A stretch of 13,206 bases of DNA from Pseudomonadota bacterium (GCA_023411445.1 JAEYOT010000559.1:1-13206), one strand, 5' to 3'; positions 1 through 8,825 are shown, numbered from the stretch's first letter. Notes: a model not told the origin generated them from the letters alone. Numbers and translations are program-made.

Positions 1-88
1 GCTCCTGACCGAGCTTGTGCGCCAGCACGGCAGCGCACGTCAAAGCGACTTCGGAGGCAGCAGAGAGGTCCGTTCCGCAAAGGATCAT
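1..88 (-). CDS. Universal stress protein, N-terminal fragment (cut by window edge)
   Basis: The 29 visible codons begin MILCGTDLSAASEVAL. This is the typical first strand and helix of a UspA-fold protein: hydrophobic strand, Asp at residue 7, Ser, then an Ala-rich helix ending in LAHKLG. It resembles the N-terminus of the complete USP at 8309-8782. The start is ATG with a purine-rich AAGGTGG just before it. The rest of the gene, including the ATP-binding motif, lies outside the window, so neither length nor ATP binding can be judged. It is divergent from the 71-residue ORF at 269. A sigma-54-like element lies 12 bases upstream of its start. Identity rests on a short stretch but the pattern is characteristic. 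Confidence 0.72.
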   Translation of the reverse strand, partial: MILCGTDLSAASEVALTCAAVLAHKLGQE

Positions 89-99
89 GCCCACCTTGA

Positions 100-115
100 A
101 GCAGCATTGGTGCCA
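100..115 (-). promoter_or_regulatory. Sigma-54-like -24/-12 promoter of the left-edge USP gene
   Basis: Read on the minus strand the site is TGGCACCAATGCTGCT. It has a perfect TGGCAC -24 half, GG-N10-GC spacing, and CTGC for TTGC in the -12 half. Twelve bases separate CTGC from the ATG at 88. The predicted transcript start, 12 bases past the -12 C, falls about one base before the ATG. Confidence 0.5.
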
Positions 116-116
116 G

Positions 117-123
117 GGCGCAA
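117..123 (+). promoter_or_regulatory. GGCGCAA motif, copy 1
   Basis: This heptamer is followed by ATGCC. It is one of four copies found only in the two divergent regulatory regions, apart from one stray match inside the phosphoketolase gene. It lies only two bases upstream of the USP -24 element. An activator would be unlikely to use it for that promoter, but it could serve the opposite one or act negatively. Confidence 0.3.
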
Positions 124-156
124 ATGCCAGATCGCTGCGTCTCGCAGGGGCTGCCT

Positions 157-163
157 GGCGCAA
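157..163 (+). promoter_or_regulatory. GGCGCAA motif, copy 2 (candidate activator site)
   Basis: The site sits within GCCTGGCGCAA, an 11-mer also present inverted at 3038-3048. It begins 42 bases upstream of the -24 edge of the USP promoter. The matching copy at 3009 begins 41 bases upstream of the hemerythrin promoter. A degenerate inverted partner (cTGCGCg) lies at 184-190. This would suit an enhancer-binding protein site, which is inference only. Confidence 0.38.
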
Positions 164-231
164 TTCCTGCGGCCACGCAAGAACTGCGCGGCGGGCTGCT
201 CGGGGCCGGCGCTCCCGCAGCGCATCGCATG

Positions 232-247
232 TGGCTCGAAAGCTGCA
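232..247 (+). promoter_or_regulatory. Sigma-54-like -24/-12 promoter of the 71-residue ORF
   Basis: The site is TGGCTCGAAAGCTGCA, with TGGC and CG of the -24 consensus TGGCACG, exact GG-N10-GC spacing and CTGCA at -12. It lies 22 bases before the ATG at 269, giving a predicted 5' leader of about 11 bases. It points away from the USP promoter at 100-115. If the beta-CASP gene is cotranscribed, this promoter would serve both. Confidence 0.45.
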
Positions 248-268
248 ATCGATCTGACAGACGTTTCG

Positions 269-484
269 ATGGACACCAACCCCGTCACCGTGGCTGAAGT
301 ATCCGCATTGATCGCAGCGCGCGAGGAGACCCGCGCGGAGCTGCTCAGAGCTCTCGAGCATTGGCGTGAGATCGAAGAGCGAGTCCAGGACCTAGAGCAG
401 CGCCTGGAGGCCTGCTCCGAAGGCAGCTCGCACGTGCGCCTCCGCGTGGCTCGGCCCTGGCTCGAGTCGCTGACTCGGGGCTGA
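269..484 (+). CDS. Small coiled-coil protein, 71 residues, function unknown
   Basis: I do not recognise this gene. It encodes 71 residues starting MDTNPVTVAEVSALIAAREE. Residues 8-50 are rich in Glu, Arg, Leu and Ala with a heptad-like pattern, so a long helix or coiled coil is likely. There is one Cys (residue 49) and no signal peptide or membrane segment. The frame stays open upstream, but ATG 269 is chosen because a sigma-54-like promoter lies 22 bases before it and the longer version would read through that promoter. No clear Shine-Dalgarno sequence is visible. The beta-CASP gene starts 49 bases downstream on the same strand, so the two may form an operon. It could be an accessory subunit, or possibly not a gene. 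Confidence 0.5.
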   Translation: MDTNPVTVAEVSALIAAREETRAELLRALEHWREIEERVQDLEQRLEACSEGSSHVRLRVARPWLESLTRG

Positions 485-533
485 AGCCTCGCTCGGTGCG
501 CGCTCTGAAACCTGCTACCGAAGCCACCCCGAA

Positions 534-1919
534 ATGAAGCCATCGTTCACGCTCACGTTCTTAGGCGCCGCCGAGACCGTCACCGGCTCCCGCTACTTGG
601 TCGAGTCCGAGCGCTCGCGCGTCCTCGTCGATTGCGGACTCTTCCAAGGGTACAAGAAGCTGCGCCAGCGCAACTGGGCGGAGCCGGGCTTCTCCGCCGC
701 GTCGCTGTCGGCGATCGTGCTCACTCACGCCCACCTAGACCACGCCGGCTACCTGCCGAGGCTCCTGAACGCGGGCTACGCGGGTCCCGTCTACTGCACG
801 CCCGGCACGCGGGACCTGCTGCAGATCTTGCTGCCCGACGCCGGTCACCTGCAGGAGGAGGAGGCGAAGTTCGCGGCGCGGTCTGGCTACTCCAAGCACG
901 CCCAGCCGCTCCCGCTGTTCACGCGTCATGACGCCGAGCGCTCGCTCGAGCTCTTGCGCACCGTGGACTACGATCGAAGCTTCGAGGTCACACGCGAGGT
1001 GCGAGCCCGCTTCTCGCGCGCCGGGCACATCATCGGCTCCGCATCCGTGTTGCTCGAGCTGCCCCACACGTCCATCGCTTTCACCGGCGACGTAGGCAGA
1101 CCAAACGATTTTATCATGAAGCCGCCGGCGCTCCTACCGGCCAGCGAATACCTAGTCATCGAGTCCACTTACGGTGATCGCCGTCACCCGAGCGAGTCCC
1201 CGCTGGAGGAGCTGGGAGGGATCATCCGTGCCACCGCCGCTCGAGGCGGAGCGGTGGTGATCCCGGCCTTCGCCGTCGGCCGAGCGCAGCACCTGCTCTA
1301 CCTGGTGTCGCAGCTCATGATAGCGGGCAAGATCCCCAGGTTGCCCGTCTTCCTCGATAGTCCGATGTCGATCGAGGCGACGGCGATCTACCAAGATCAC
1401 TCCGCGGAGCACGTGCTCTCCGCCGAAGAGTGGCGCGGGCTCAGCACCGTGGCTACCTACGCCGCGACGTCGGAGGACTCCAAGCGCATCGACGCGCAGG
1501 GTGGGCCGCTAGTCGTGATCTCCGCCAGCGGCATGGCCACCGGCGGGCGCGTGCTGCACCACCTCAAGCGCTTCTTGCCGGACGAGCGCAGCACCGTGCT
1601 GCTCGTTGGCTACCAGTCATCGGGCACCCGCGGGCGGACGCTGCTGGACGGCGCCAGCGAGCTGAAGATCCACGGCCGCTACGTGCCGGTGCGGGCGCAG
1701 GTGCGGCGTTTGGACGGCTTGTCCGCCCACGCGGACTACGCCGAGCTCATCGCGTGGCTGCGGGCGAGCGCAGCTCAGCCCCGCCAGGTGTTCGTCACCC
1801 ACGGCGAGCCCGCGGCGGCTGACGCGCTGCGCCGGCGGCTGCGCGACGAGCTAGGGCTGAGAGCCGTGGTGCCGGATCACGCTGCCAGCTACGCGCTGGG
1901 CGCCGCGAGCCTGGGCTGA
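534..1919 (+). CDS. Beta-CASP metallo-beta-lactamase-fold protein (RNA-nuclease-like)
   Basis: This 461-residue protein has the layout of metallo-beta-lactamase/beta-CASP nucleases such as the YSH1/CPSF family, which cut or trim RNA using two zinc ions. Visible motifs are HAHLDH (65-70), His165 in AGHIIG, Asp186 in TGDVGR, the beta-CASP acid Glu210 in ESTYGDR, the SGMATGGR segment (332-339), His399 in SAHAD and His423 in VTHGE. The length is normal for bacterial members. There is no signal peptide, so it is probably cytoplasmic. No strong Shine-Dalgarno sequence and no sigma-54-like site lies directly upstream, so it may depend on the promoter at 232. Its last 22 codons overlap, on the opposite strand, the end of the flavodoxin gene. 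Family assignment is firm; RNA as substrate is inferred. Bacterial homologues are often found near stress genes. Confidence 0.9.
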   Translation: MKPSFTLTFLGAAETVTGSRYLVESERSRVLVDCGLFQGYKKLRQRNWAEPGFSAASLSAIVLTHAHLDHAGYLPRLLNAGYAGPVYCTPGTRDLLQILLPDAGHLQEEEAKFAARSGYSKHAQPLPLFTRHDAERSLELLRTVDYDRSFEVTREVRARFSRAGHIIGSASVLLELPHTSIAFTGDVGRPNDFIMKPPALLPASEYLVIESTYGDRRHPSESPLEELGGIIRATAARGGAVVIPAFAVGRAQHLLYLVSQLMIAGKIPRLPVFLDSPMSIEATAIYQDHSAEHVLSAEEWRGLSTVATYAATSEDSKRIDAQGGPLVVISASGMATGGRVLHHLKRFLPDERSTVLLVGYQSSGTRGRTLLDGASELKIHGRYVPVRAQVRRLDGLSAHADYAELIAWLRASAAQPRQVFVTHGEPAAADALRRRLRDELGLRAVVPDHAASYALGAASLG

Positions 1920-2417
1920 CTCAGATTCCAGCGCGGTGAGCGCCGCCTCCGCCAGCTCGCCGACCCACACGGCGGGTCCGTGCTTCACGTCATTCTCCAG
2001 CATGCCCAGCGTAGCCACCGGCGGGCTCGGCAAGAGCTCGGCCATCTCGGCCAGCACCTTGGCCGAGCCATCGCGCGCGCAGGTTGCGAACAGCGCCACC
2101 TTGGGCAATCGCTGGCGATTTCGCTCGAGAAAGCCGCGCACCGGGCTGCTGAGCGCGCCGTTCCAGGTCGGGCTACCTACGACGATCAGGTCGTAGTCGG
2201 CCAGCTCGTGCTGCAGCGGCAGCGTTTCGGACGAGCGGTGATGCGCGCCGTCGTAGCCGCAGCGCAGCCAGCCGAGCACGCCGCTGCGAGAGCGGCTCTC
2301 GCGGAGCTCTTCCAAGTCCGCGTGAAGCGCGCGGGCGATGGACTCCGCCAGATGACGCGTCGTGCCAGTCCTTGAGTAGAACAGCACGAGGACCTTGGGT
2401 TTCGCGAGGGAGGCCAT
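1851..2417 (-). CDS. Flavodoxin-domain protein
   Basis: This 188-residue protein has a flavodoxin fold. The first strand KVLVLFYS leads into the FMN-phosphate loop SRTGTTR (15-21), and GSPTWNG (81-87) is the usual second FMN-contact loop. It probably binds FMN and carries electrons or acts as a small NAD(P)H-dependent flavin protein; the partner is unknown. ATG 2417 is preferred over an in-frame TTG at 2435, since the TTG falls inside the sigma-54-like -12 element and adds only six residues. The conserved fold ends near residue 160. The last 22 residues are encoded antisense to the beta-CASP gene and look like a non-conserved tail ending at the first available stop. It follows hemerythrin by 52 bases, so the two are probably cotranscribed. 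Confidence 0.88.
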   Translation of the reverse strand: MASLAKPKVLVLFYSRTGTTRHLAESIARALHADLEELRESRSRSGVLGWLRCGYDGAHHRSSETLPLQHELADYDLIVVGSPTWNGALSSPVRGFLERNRQRLPKVALFATCARDGSAKVLAEMAELLPSPPVATLGMLENDVKHGPAVWVGELAEAALTALESESAQARGAQRVAGSVIRHHGSQP

Positions 2418-2430
2418 GACGCGTTCTGCC

Positions 2431-2446
2431 TGCAAAGCGCGGGCCG
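2431..2446 (-). promoter_or_regulatory. Sigma-54-like element before the flavodoxin gene
   Basis: Read on the minus strand the site is CGGCCCGCGCTTTGCA, with GG-N10-GC spacing, a perfect TTGCA -12 half and a weaker -24 half. Fourteen bases separate TTGC from the ATG at 2417, close to the spacing at the other genes. It would be an internal promoter in the hemerythrin-flavodoxin unit. Confidence 0.38.
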
Positions 2447-2469
2447 AACACGGCGCCTCACGAGCGATT

Positions 2470-2940
2470 TCAAAGGCGCGCGCGGGAGACGGCGCCGCTC
2501 GTGCGCGCTACCGTTCGCAGCGCGGACTTGAGCGCGGCGGAGATGCTGTGCTGCACGGCGGAAGACGCCTTGTCGCCCGCAAGCGCATAGAGCGCGGCGT
2601 CTTCATGTGCAGCGTGCGTCCTGAGCAGCTCGATCAGCTGGAGGATGTTTTGCTCTCGAGCCGTGTGCAAATCCACGGCGACGCCCAGCTCCACGAGCAG
2701 ATCGCGAATCTGCGTGTGCTCTCGGCGGATGCGCTCCACCTCGAGCGGATCGCTGGCTTCAATCAGCGGGAGTAGAAAGCGCTCCTCGACTTCCATGTGG
2801 CGGATCAGCCGCCCTTCCAGCGCGCTCCAGCTGGCGCTCAGCTCGGCCGGCGCGGCAGCTGCCGCCGCGTCCGCCAAGCGCTGGAGCAGCCGCTCCAGCT
2901 CGTCGTGATCCTTGCGAAGTTTGGCAGCGACGGGGTTCAT
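2470..2940 (-). CDS. Hemerythrin-like HHE-domain protein
   Basis: This 156-residue, four-helix protein carries the di-iron ligand pattern of hemerythrins: His12 (KDHDE), His48-x3-Glu52 (HMEVE), His75 (REHTQ) and His109-x4-Asp114 (HAAHED). Such proteins bind O2 or NO at a di-iron site, or help repair iron centres after nitrosative stress. Which role applies here cannot be told from sequence. It has an Ala-rich linker at 23-32 and a basic tail, with no signal peptide, so it is cytoplasmic. ATG 2940 is required to keep His12. It lies 13 bases from a strong sigma-54-like element. It is divergent from the alcohol dehydrogenase across 186 bases and is followed by flavodoxin, a plausible electron donor. 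Confidence 0.88.
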   Translation of the reverse strand: MNPVAAKLRKDHDELERLLQRLADAAAAAAPAELSASWSALEGRLIRHMEVEERFLLPLIEASDPLEVERIRREHTQIRDLLVELGVAVDLHTAREQNILQLIELLRTHAAHEDAALYALAGDKASSAVQHSISAALKSALRTVARTSGAVSRARL

Positions 2941-2952
2941 GCTCGTCCCTAT

Positions 2953-2968
2953 GGCAAGCCCCGTGCCG
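2953..2968 (-). promoter_or_regulatory. Sigma-54-like -24/-12 promoter of hemerythrin
   Basis: The minus-strand site CGGCACGGGGCTTGCC matches six of seven bases of the TGGCACG -24 consensus and all four of TTGC, with exact spacing. Together with the ADH and 190-residue-protein sites it is among the best matches in the window. Thirteen bases separate TTGC from the ATG at 2940, so the predicted start of transcription is about two bases before the ATG. Confidence 0.6.
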
Positions 2969-2971
2969 CGC

Positions 2972-2991
2972 CGCTGAGCCTGTTTTCAGCG
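2972..2991. repeat. Short dyad CGCTGA-N8-TCAGCG
   Basis: A perfect 6-base inverted repeat with an 8-base spacer lies immediately upstream of the hemerythrin -24 element. It could be an operator half-site pair or chance. No matching copy was found in the other divergent region. Confidence 0.3.
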
Positions 2992-3008
2992 TCGCCGCGC
3001 GCTGCGGC

Positions 3009-3044
3009 GGCGCAAGCCGTTCACTTTAGCGCACGCTTTGCGCC
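3009..3044. promoter_or_regulatory. Inverted pair GGCGCAA-N22-TTGCGCC (candidate activator site)
   Basis: The arms are at 3009-3015 and 3038-3044, with perfect 7-base complementarity. The pair sits between two outward-facing sigma-54-like promoters, with its near edges 41 bases from the hemerythrin -24 and about 55 bases from the ADH -24. This position suits a shared enhancer-binding protein site. The same heptamer occurs twice in the other divergent region (117, 157). Confidence 0.42.
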
Positions 3045-3098
3045 AGGCGCGCGTCGCTATCACTCGCTGTGTGGCGCTGTCCGAGCTTGGTCGCCACG

Positions 3099-3114
3099 TG
3101 GCGTGCGGCTTGCA
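3099..3114 (+). promoter_or_regulatory. Sigma-54-like -24/-12 promoter of the alcohol dehydrogenase
   Basis: The site TGGCGTGCGGCTTGCA has TGGC and the final G of the -24 half, a perfect TTGCA -12 half and exact GG-N10-GC spacing. Thirteen bases separate TTGC from the ATG at 3127, the same count as at hemerythrin and the second USP. Confidence 0.58.
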
Positions 3115-3126
3115 CTCTCGACGTGC

Positions 3127-4194
3127 ATGGCAACCATGCGAGCAGCAGTCTTCGAAGGCAAAGGCAAGATCGCGCTACGTGAGGTACCCAAGCCAGAGCC
3201 TGGCCCGGGTCAAGCCTTGCTGCGCGTCACCTTGACGACCATTTGCGGTACGGACGTGCACATCCTGCGCGGCGAGTACCCGGTCAAGGAAGGGCTGATC
3301 GTCGGTCACGAGCCGGTGGGCGTGATCGAGTCGGTCGGACCTGGCGTTCACGGCTACGCACCCGGCGACCGTGTGGTGGTCGGAGCCATCACACCTTGCG
3401 GTCAGTGCCGCGCGTGCCTCGCCGGTAGCCACTCTCAGTGCGATCACGGCGGAGCCGGCTACGAGGCGCTCGGTGGCTGGAGGTTCGGCAACACCATCAA
3501 CGGCTGCCAAGCCGAGTACGTGCTCGTCCCGGACGCGCAGGCCAACCTGGCCAAGATCCCGCAGCAGCTGAAAGACGAGGACGTGCTGATGTGCCCGGAC
3601 ATCATGTCGACCGGCTTCTCCGCCGCGGAGCGCGCGCACGTACGCATCGGCGACGCGGTCGTCGTCTTCGCGCAAGGGCCGATCGGGCTGTGCGCCACTG
3701 CGGGCGCCAAGCTCTCCGGCGCCTCACTCATCATCGGCGTGGACCGCATCCCCGCGCGTCTGGAGATCGCGCGCCAGATGGGCGCGGACGTGGTGATCAA
3801 CTCGGCGGAGCAAGATGTCGTCGCCGAGGTCAAGCGACTGACGGGCGGAGGCGCGGACGTCGCGATCGAAGCGCTGGGCAGACAAGATACGTTCGAGAGC
3901 GCGCTACGCTGCGTGCGAGCGGGCGGCACCGTCTCCAGCTTGGGCGTCTACTCCGGTCACCTGCAGGTGCCGCTGGACGCTTACGCTGCGGGTCTCGGGG
4001 ATCACACGATCGTGTCGACCCTGTGCCCCGGCGGTAAGGAGCGCATGAGGCGCTTGATGAGCGTGGTCGGCTCCGGCCGCTTCTCGACCGCGCCGCTCCT
4101 CACGCACACGTTCGGGCTAGACCAGATCGAGGAGGCCTACGAGCTGTTCTCACAGCAGCGCGACGGCGTGCTCAAGGTAGCGATCCGGCCGTAG
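3127..4194 (+). CDS. Zinc-dependent medium-chain alcohol dehydrogenase
   Basis: This 355-residue protein is a medium-chain dehydrogenase that interconverts an alcohol and an aldehyde or ketone with NAD(P). The GroES-like half has probable catalytic zinc ligands Cys40 (TICGTD), His61-Glu62 (GHEP) and Asp158 (CPDIMSTG), as in bacterial secondary alcohol dehydrogenases. Cys91, 94, 97 and 105 form a complete structural-zinc lobe. The cofactor fold shows AQGPIG (182-187), and Asp206 after strand two (IGVDR) hints at NAD, though the Arg next to it leaves this open. The substrate is not predictable. Start: ATG 3127 keeps the 13-base distance to the promoter; ATG 3136 (MRAAVFEG) is the alternative. 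Neither has a Shine-Dalgarno sequence. It is followed by a hairpin and the kinase pair, and is divergent from hemerythrin. Confidence 0.93.
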   Translation: MATMRAAVFEGKGKIALREVPKPEPGPGQALLRVTLTTICGTDVHILRGEYPVKEGLIVGHEPVGVIESVGPGVHGYAPGDRVVVGAITPCGQCRACLAGSHSQCDHGGAGYEALGGWRFGNTINGCQAEYVLVPDAQANLAKIPQQLKDEDVLMCPDIMSTGFSAAERAHVRIGDAVVVFAQGPIGLCATAGAKLSGASLIIGVDRIPARLEIARQMGADVVINSAEQDVVAEVKRLTGGGADVAIEALGRQDTFESALRCVRAGGTVSSLGVYSGHLQVPLDAYAAGLGDHTIVSTLCPGGKERMRRLMSVVGSGRFSTAPLLTHTFGLDQIEEAYELFSQQRDGVLKVAIRP

Positions 4195-4215
4195 GCGGCA
4201 GCTTTCGTGCCAGCG

Positions 4216-4235
4216 GTGGGCTGCTTCCGGCCCAC
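4216..4235 (+). other. Strong hairpin after the alcohol dehydrogenase gene
   Basis: GTGGGC pairs with GCCCAC, and a T-G and a G-C pair extend the stem to eight pairs around a CTTC loop. It lies 21 bases past the dehydrogenase stop. No T-run follows, so a classical intrinsic terminator is not supported. It could cap the 3' end of the mRNA or weaken read-through into the kinases. Confidence 0.4.
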
Positions 4236-4289
4236 ACGGATATGGCGGTGCTGCAAGTCCTGCTGTAGCGTGGGCGCCGCAGCATCGCC

Positions 4290-5418
4290 ATGGCAGAGGA
4301 GTCGAAGCCCAAGCCTTGCGTCCTCGTGGTGGACGACAACGAGCTGAATCGTGCGCTCGCGCAGGCCACGCTGGAGCAGGAAGACTACGCGGTGCTGCTC
4401 GCGTCGAGCGGTCAAGAGGCGCTCGCCTCCTTCGCGCAGGCCACGCCTGATTGTGTGCTGCTGGACGTGCGCATGGCGGGGATGGACGGCCTGGAGACAT
4501 GCCGGCGCCTGCGCGCGCTACCGGGCGGGGACGCCGTGCCGATCGTGTTTCTGACGGCTCAGCGCGACGTGGACACGTTCGACGCCGCGCGCCTCGCCGG
4601 CGGGGATGACTTCGTGACCAAGCCAGTGCAGCCCGCAGAGCTTGCGCTGCGCGTAGGCTCCGCGCTCAAGCTCCGCCGGCTGGACACGGCCAACCGCGAG
4701 TACTTCGAGCAGGTGCGAAGGCAGCGCGACGACCTCCTGCGGCTGCAGCTGCAGAAGGAGCGGCTCTCGTCGTTCGTGGTGCACGACCTGAAGAACCCCG
4801 TCAGCAGCATCGACTTGCTCGCTCAGCTGATCCAGCGCGACAAGCGCGCCTCCGCCGAGGCTCGTGAGAACGCCGACGCCATCCGGGTGGAAGTCGCCTC
4901 GCTCATGCGGCTGATCCTCAACTTGCTCGACATCAACCGGAGCGAAGAGGGTGCGCTCACGACCTCGATCACGTCCATGGATTTGCCCACGCTGGCCAGC
5001 GCGGTGATCGAGGCGGCCCAGGTGCGCGCGCGAGCCAAGGAGGTGCGTATCGAGACCGAGCTGGGCGACGTCCACCAGGTGTCCGCGGACGCGGATCTGC
5101 TGCGCCGCGTGCTGGAGAACCTGCTGGACAACGCTCTGCGCTACGCGCCTCAAGGTAGCCGCATCGCGCTGTCGGCCAGCCAGGACGCGACCAGCGTGGA
5201 GCTGCGCGTCGCCGATCAGGGTAGCGGTATCCCGCCCGAGCTCCGCGACAGCATCTTCGATCGCTTCGTGCAGCTCACGAGCGGCGATCGCAGCTCGGCC
5301 CGCACGGGGCGCGGTTTGGGCTTGACCTTCTGCCGCCTTGCCGTGGAGGCGCAGGGCGGGCGCATTTACGTGGAAGACGGGGACCCCGGCGCCGTGTTCT
5401 GCGTGAGGCTACCGCGCC

Positions 5419-5426
<8 letters not shown>
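4290..5426 (+). CDS. Hybrid sensor kinase, receiver-first (REC-HisKA-HATPase)
   Basis: This 378-residue protein has a receiver domain at about 10-125: acidic pair Asp15/Asp16, phospho-acceptor Asp59 in LLDVRM, Thr89 and Lys111 in TKP. A coiled linker (135-160) joins it to a histidine kinase core. The core has H-box His165 in VVHDLKNP, N-box around Asn277-Asn281, G1 ADQGSGIP (308-315) and G2 GRGLGL (340-345). It has no membrane segment and no DNA-binding output, so it is a cytoplasmic signalling protein whose kinase may be controlled by phosphorylation of its own receiver. The ATG at 4290 lacks a clear Shine-Dalgarno sequence and a sigma-54-like site. Its stop overlaps the next kinase start by 8 bases, so the pair is very likely cotranscribed and may form a phosphorelay. 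Confidence 0.92.
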
Positions 5427-7716
<2,290 letters not shown>

Positions 7717-8226
7717 GCCAGCTCGGGCCGGCGTGGGCACGCAAAGACGCCGCTCTTCGGCTCTCGCGGCTCCGGCGCGCTGAAGCTGACGCGCACCGGT
7801 ATCCCTGCTGCTACCCCCCACACCTCTTGCACGAGGTCGAGCAGCTCCGCGCGGCGCTGAGGGCCGGCGTTGGGCGGCGCGGTGAGCAGCAGCTCCGACA
7901 GGCCGTGCGCGCGAGCGTGCGCGGCGAGCCCGCGCACGATCAGCCGGCGCGCCGCCAGCGCTTCCGGACCGACGGGCGCTCCGGTGCAGACGGTAGCGGC
8001 GGAAAAGTGGCGCCCGCCGCGCTCCAGGTGCGCGACGCGCTCCAGCACGCGCTCTGCGAAGCCGAGCGCCGTCTCCGACGGCTGCTGAGCCACGACGACG
8101 GTTTGGTCGAGATCGTCCTTGACCTCGTGTATCACGGAGCCGCCCTGCTCCAGCACCACGCAGCGAACGTGTTCCGAGCTGGGCAGGCGGCGGAGCTTCC
8201 CTGACGCGACCATGGCCTGGAGCGTT

Positions 8227-8242
8227 AGCAAGCGACGTTCCA
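8227..8242 (-). promoter_or_regulatory. Sigma-54-like -24/-12 element before the 190-residue protein
   Basis: The minus-strand site TGGAACGTCGCTTGCT matches six of seven of the -24 consensus TGGCACG and has TTGCT at -12, with exact spacing. Fourteen bases separate TTGC from the ATG at 8213. It lies in the 95 bases between the USP stop and this start, and supports ATG 8213 as the real start. Confidence 0.52.
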
Positions 8243-8308
8243 ACGGTATTCCCGGCGCTACCGCCGAAACCGCCAGTGCGCGCCCGGCAACGCCTGCGCC
8301 AGTGTGGG

Positions 8309-8782
8309 TCAACCGCGCAGCTTTTGCGCAGCGTCGTCAGGCACCGTCAATACCGGCACGGGTGAGAGGCGCACCAGCTTCTCCGCGACGCTGCCGAGCA
8401 GCACGTGGGCCAGCCCGGTGCGACCGTGCGTGCCGACCACAGCCAACTCATGCTGGCCTTGCTTCAGCTCGCTGAGCAGCGCGGACGCCGGATCGCCGGA
8501 GATGAGCCGGCCCTTCACGGACCTGCCTTGCGGCAACGGCACGTTGGCCAGAAATTCCCGTAGGTCGCGCTCGGCGTTCTCTTGGATCATCGCGATCAGC
8601 GACTTGCCAGAGGAGGCGTCGGTGCGCACCAGCATGGCCTCGCTCACGTAGCTCGGCCGATCCCAGACGTGCACGACGTCCAGCGTCGCCCCCAGCCGGT
8701 CCGCCAGCTCGACCGCGAAGGTGAGCGCGGCGGCGGAGCAACTGGAATAGTCGACTGGCACCAGGATGCGTTCGAGCTTCAT
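8309..8782 (-). CDS. Universal stress protein (UspA family, ATP-binding type)
   Basis: This 157-residue single USP domain begins MKLERILVPVDYS, with Asp11 at the end of the first strand. Near the C-terminus, GTHGRTGLAHVLLGS (117-131) fits the ATP-binding pattern G-x2-G-x9-G-S exactly, followed by the usual SPVPVLTV strand. It is cytoplasmic; family members aid survival in growth arrest, low oxygen or redox stress, often as dimers. ATG 8782 is chosen over an upstream in-frame start at 8821 because the fold begins there and GGAGAGG sits just before it. A sigma-54-like element lies 13 bases upstream. The gene follows ackA by 43 bases, so it can be both operon-transcribed and independently expressed. 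It resembles the partial USP at the left edge. Confidence 0.92.
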   Translation of the reverse strand: MKLERILVPVDYSSCSAAALTFAVELADRLGATLDVVHVWDRPSYVSEAMLVRTDASSGKSLIAMIQENAERDLREFLANVPLPQGRSVKGRLISGDPASALLSELKQGQHELAVVGTHGRTGLAHVLLGSVAEKLVRLSPVPVLTVPDDAAQKLRG

Positions 8783-8794
8783 GCCCTCTCCATA

Positions 8795-8810
8795 GGCAAG
8801 ACTCGATCCA
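8795..8810 (-). promoter_or_regulatory. Sigma-54-like -24/-12 element before the complete USP gene
   Basis: The minus-strand site TGGATCGAGTCTTGCC has TGG and TTGC at exact spacing, with a weaker middle of the -24 half. Thirteen bases separate TTGC from the ATG at 8782. It falls in the 43-base gap after ackA, so it would be an internal promoter. Confidence 0.45.
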
Positions 8811-8825
8811 GCGCCAAGCACTGCC

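Noticed and set aside
130..226. Distant inverted match GATCGCTGCG / CGCAGCGCATC
   Set aside because: The arms are about 75 bases apart with an indel, and similar GC-rich matches are common here; not distinguishable from chance.
17..484. Longer 155-residue reading of the 71-residue ORF
   Set aside because: It would run through the divergent USP start region and both promoter elements; the first 84 codons look like an unconstrained open frame in GC-rich DNA.
89..3126. FNR-type TTGAT-N4-ATCAA boxes in the two divergent regions
   Set aside because: Looked for because of the low-oxygen gene content; no convincing match was found.
2797..4194. Alcohol dehydrogenase frame extended upstream to 465 residues
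   Set aside because: The extra N-terminus overlaps the hemerythrin gene antisense and the intergenic promoters. Homology to the family starts at MRAAVFEG, so ATG 3127 or 3136 is used.
4238..4253. GG-N10-GC match (CGGATATGGCGGTGCT) upstream of the first kinase
   Set aside because: The -12 half is GTGC, the -24 half is poor, and it lies far from the ATG at 4290. Such weak matches are expected by chance at this GC content.
8214..8312. TTG start at 8312 for the 190-residue protein, overlapping the USP stop as TTGA
   Set aside because: It mimics the 4-base overlaps upstream, but ATG 8213 has a well-placed sigma-54-like element, and the extra 33 residues carry no recognisable domain.
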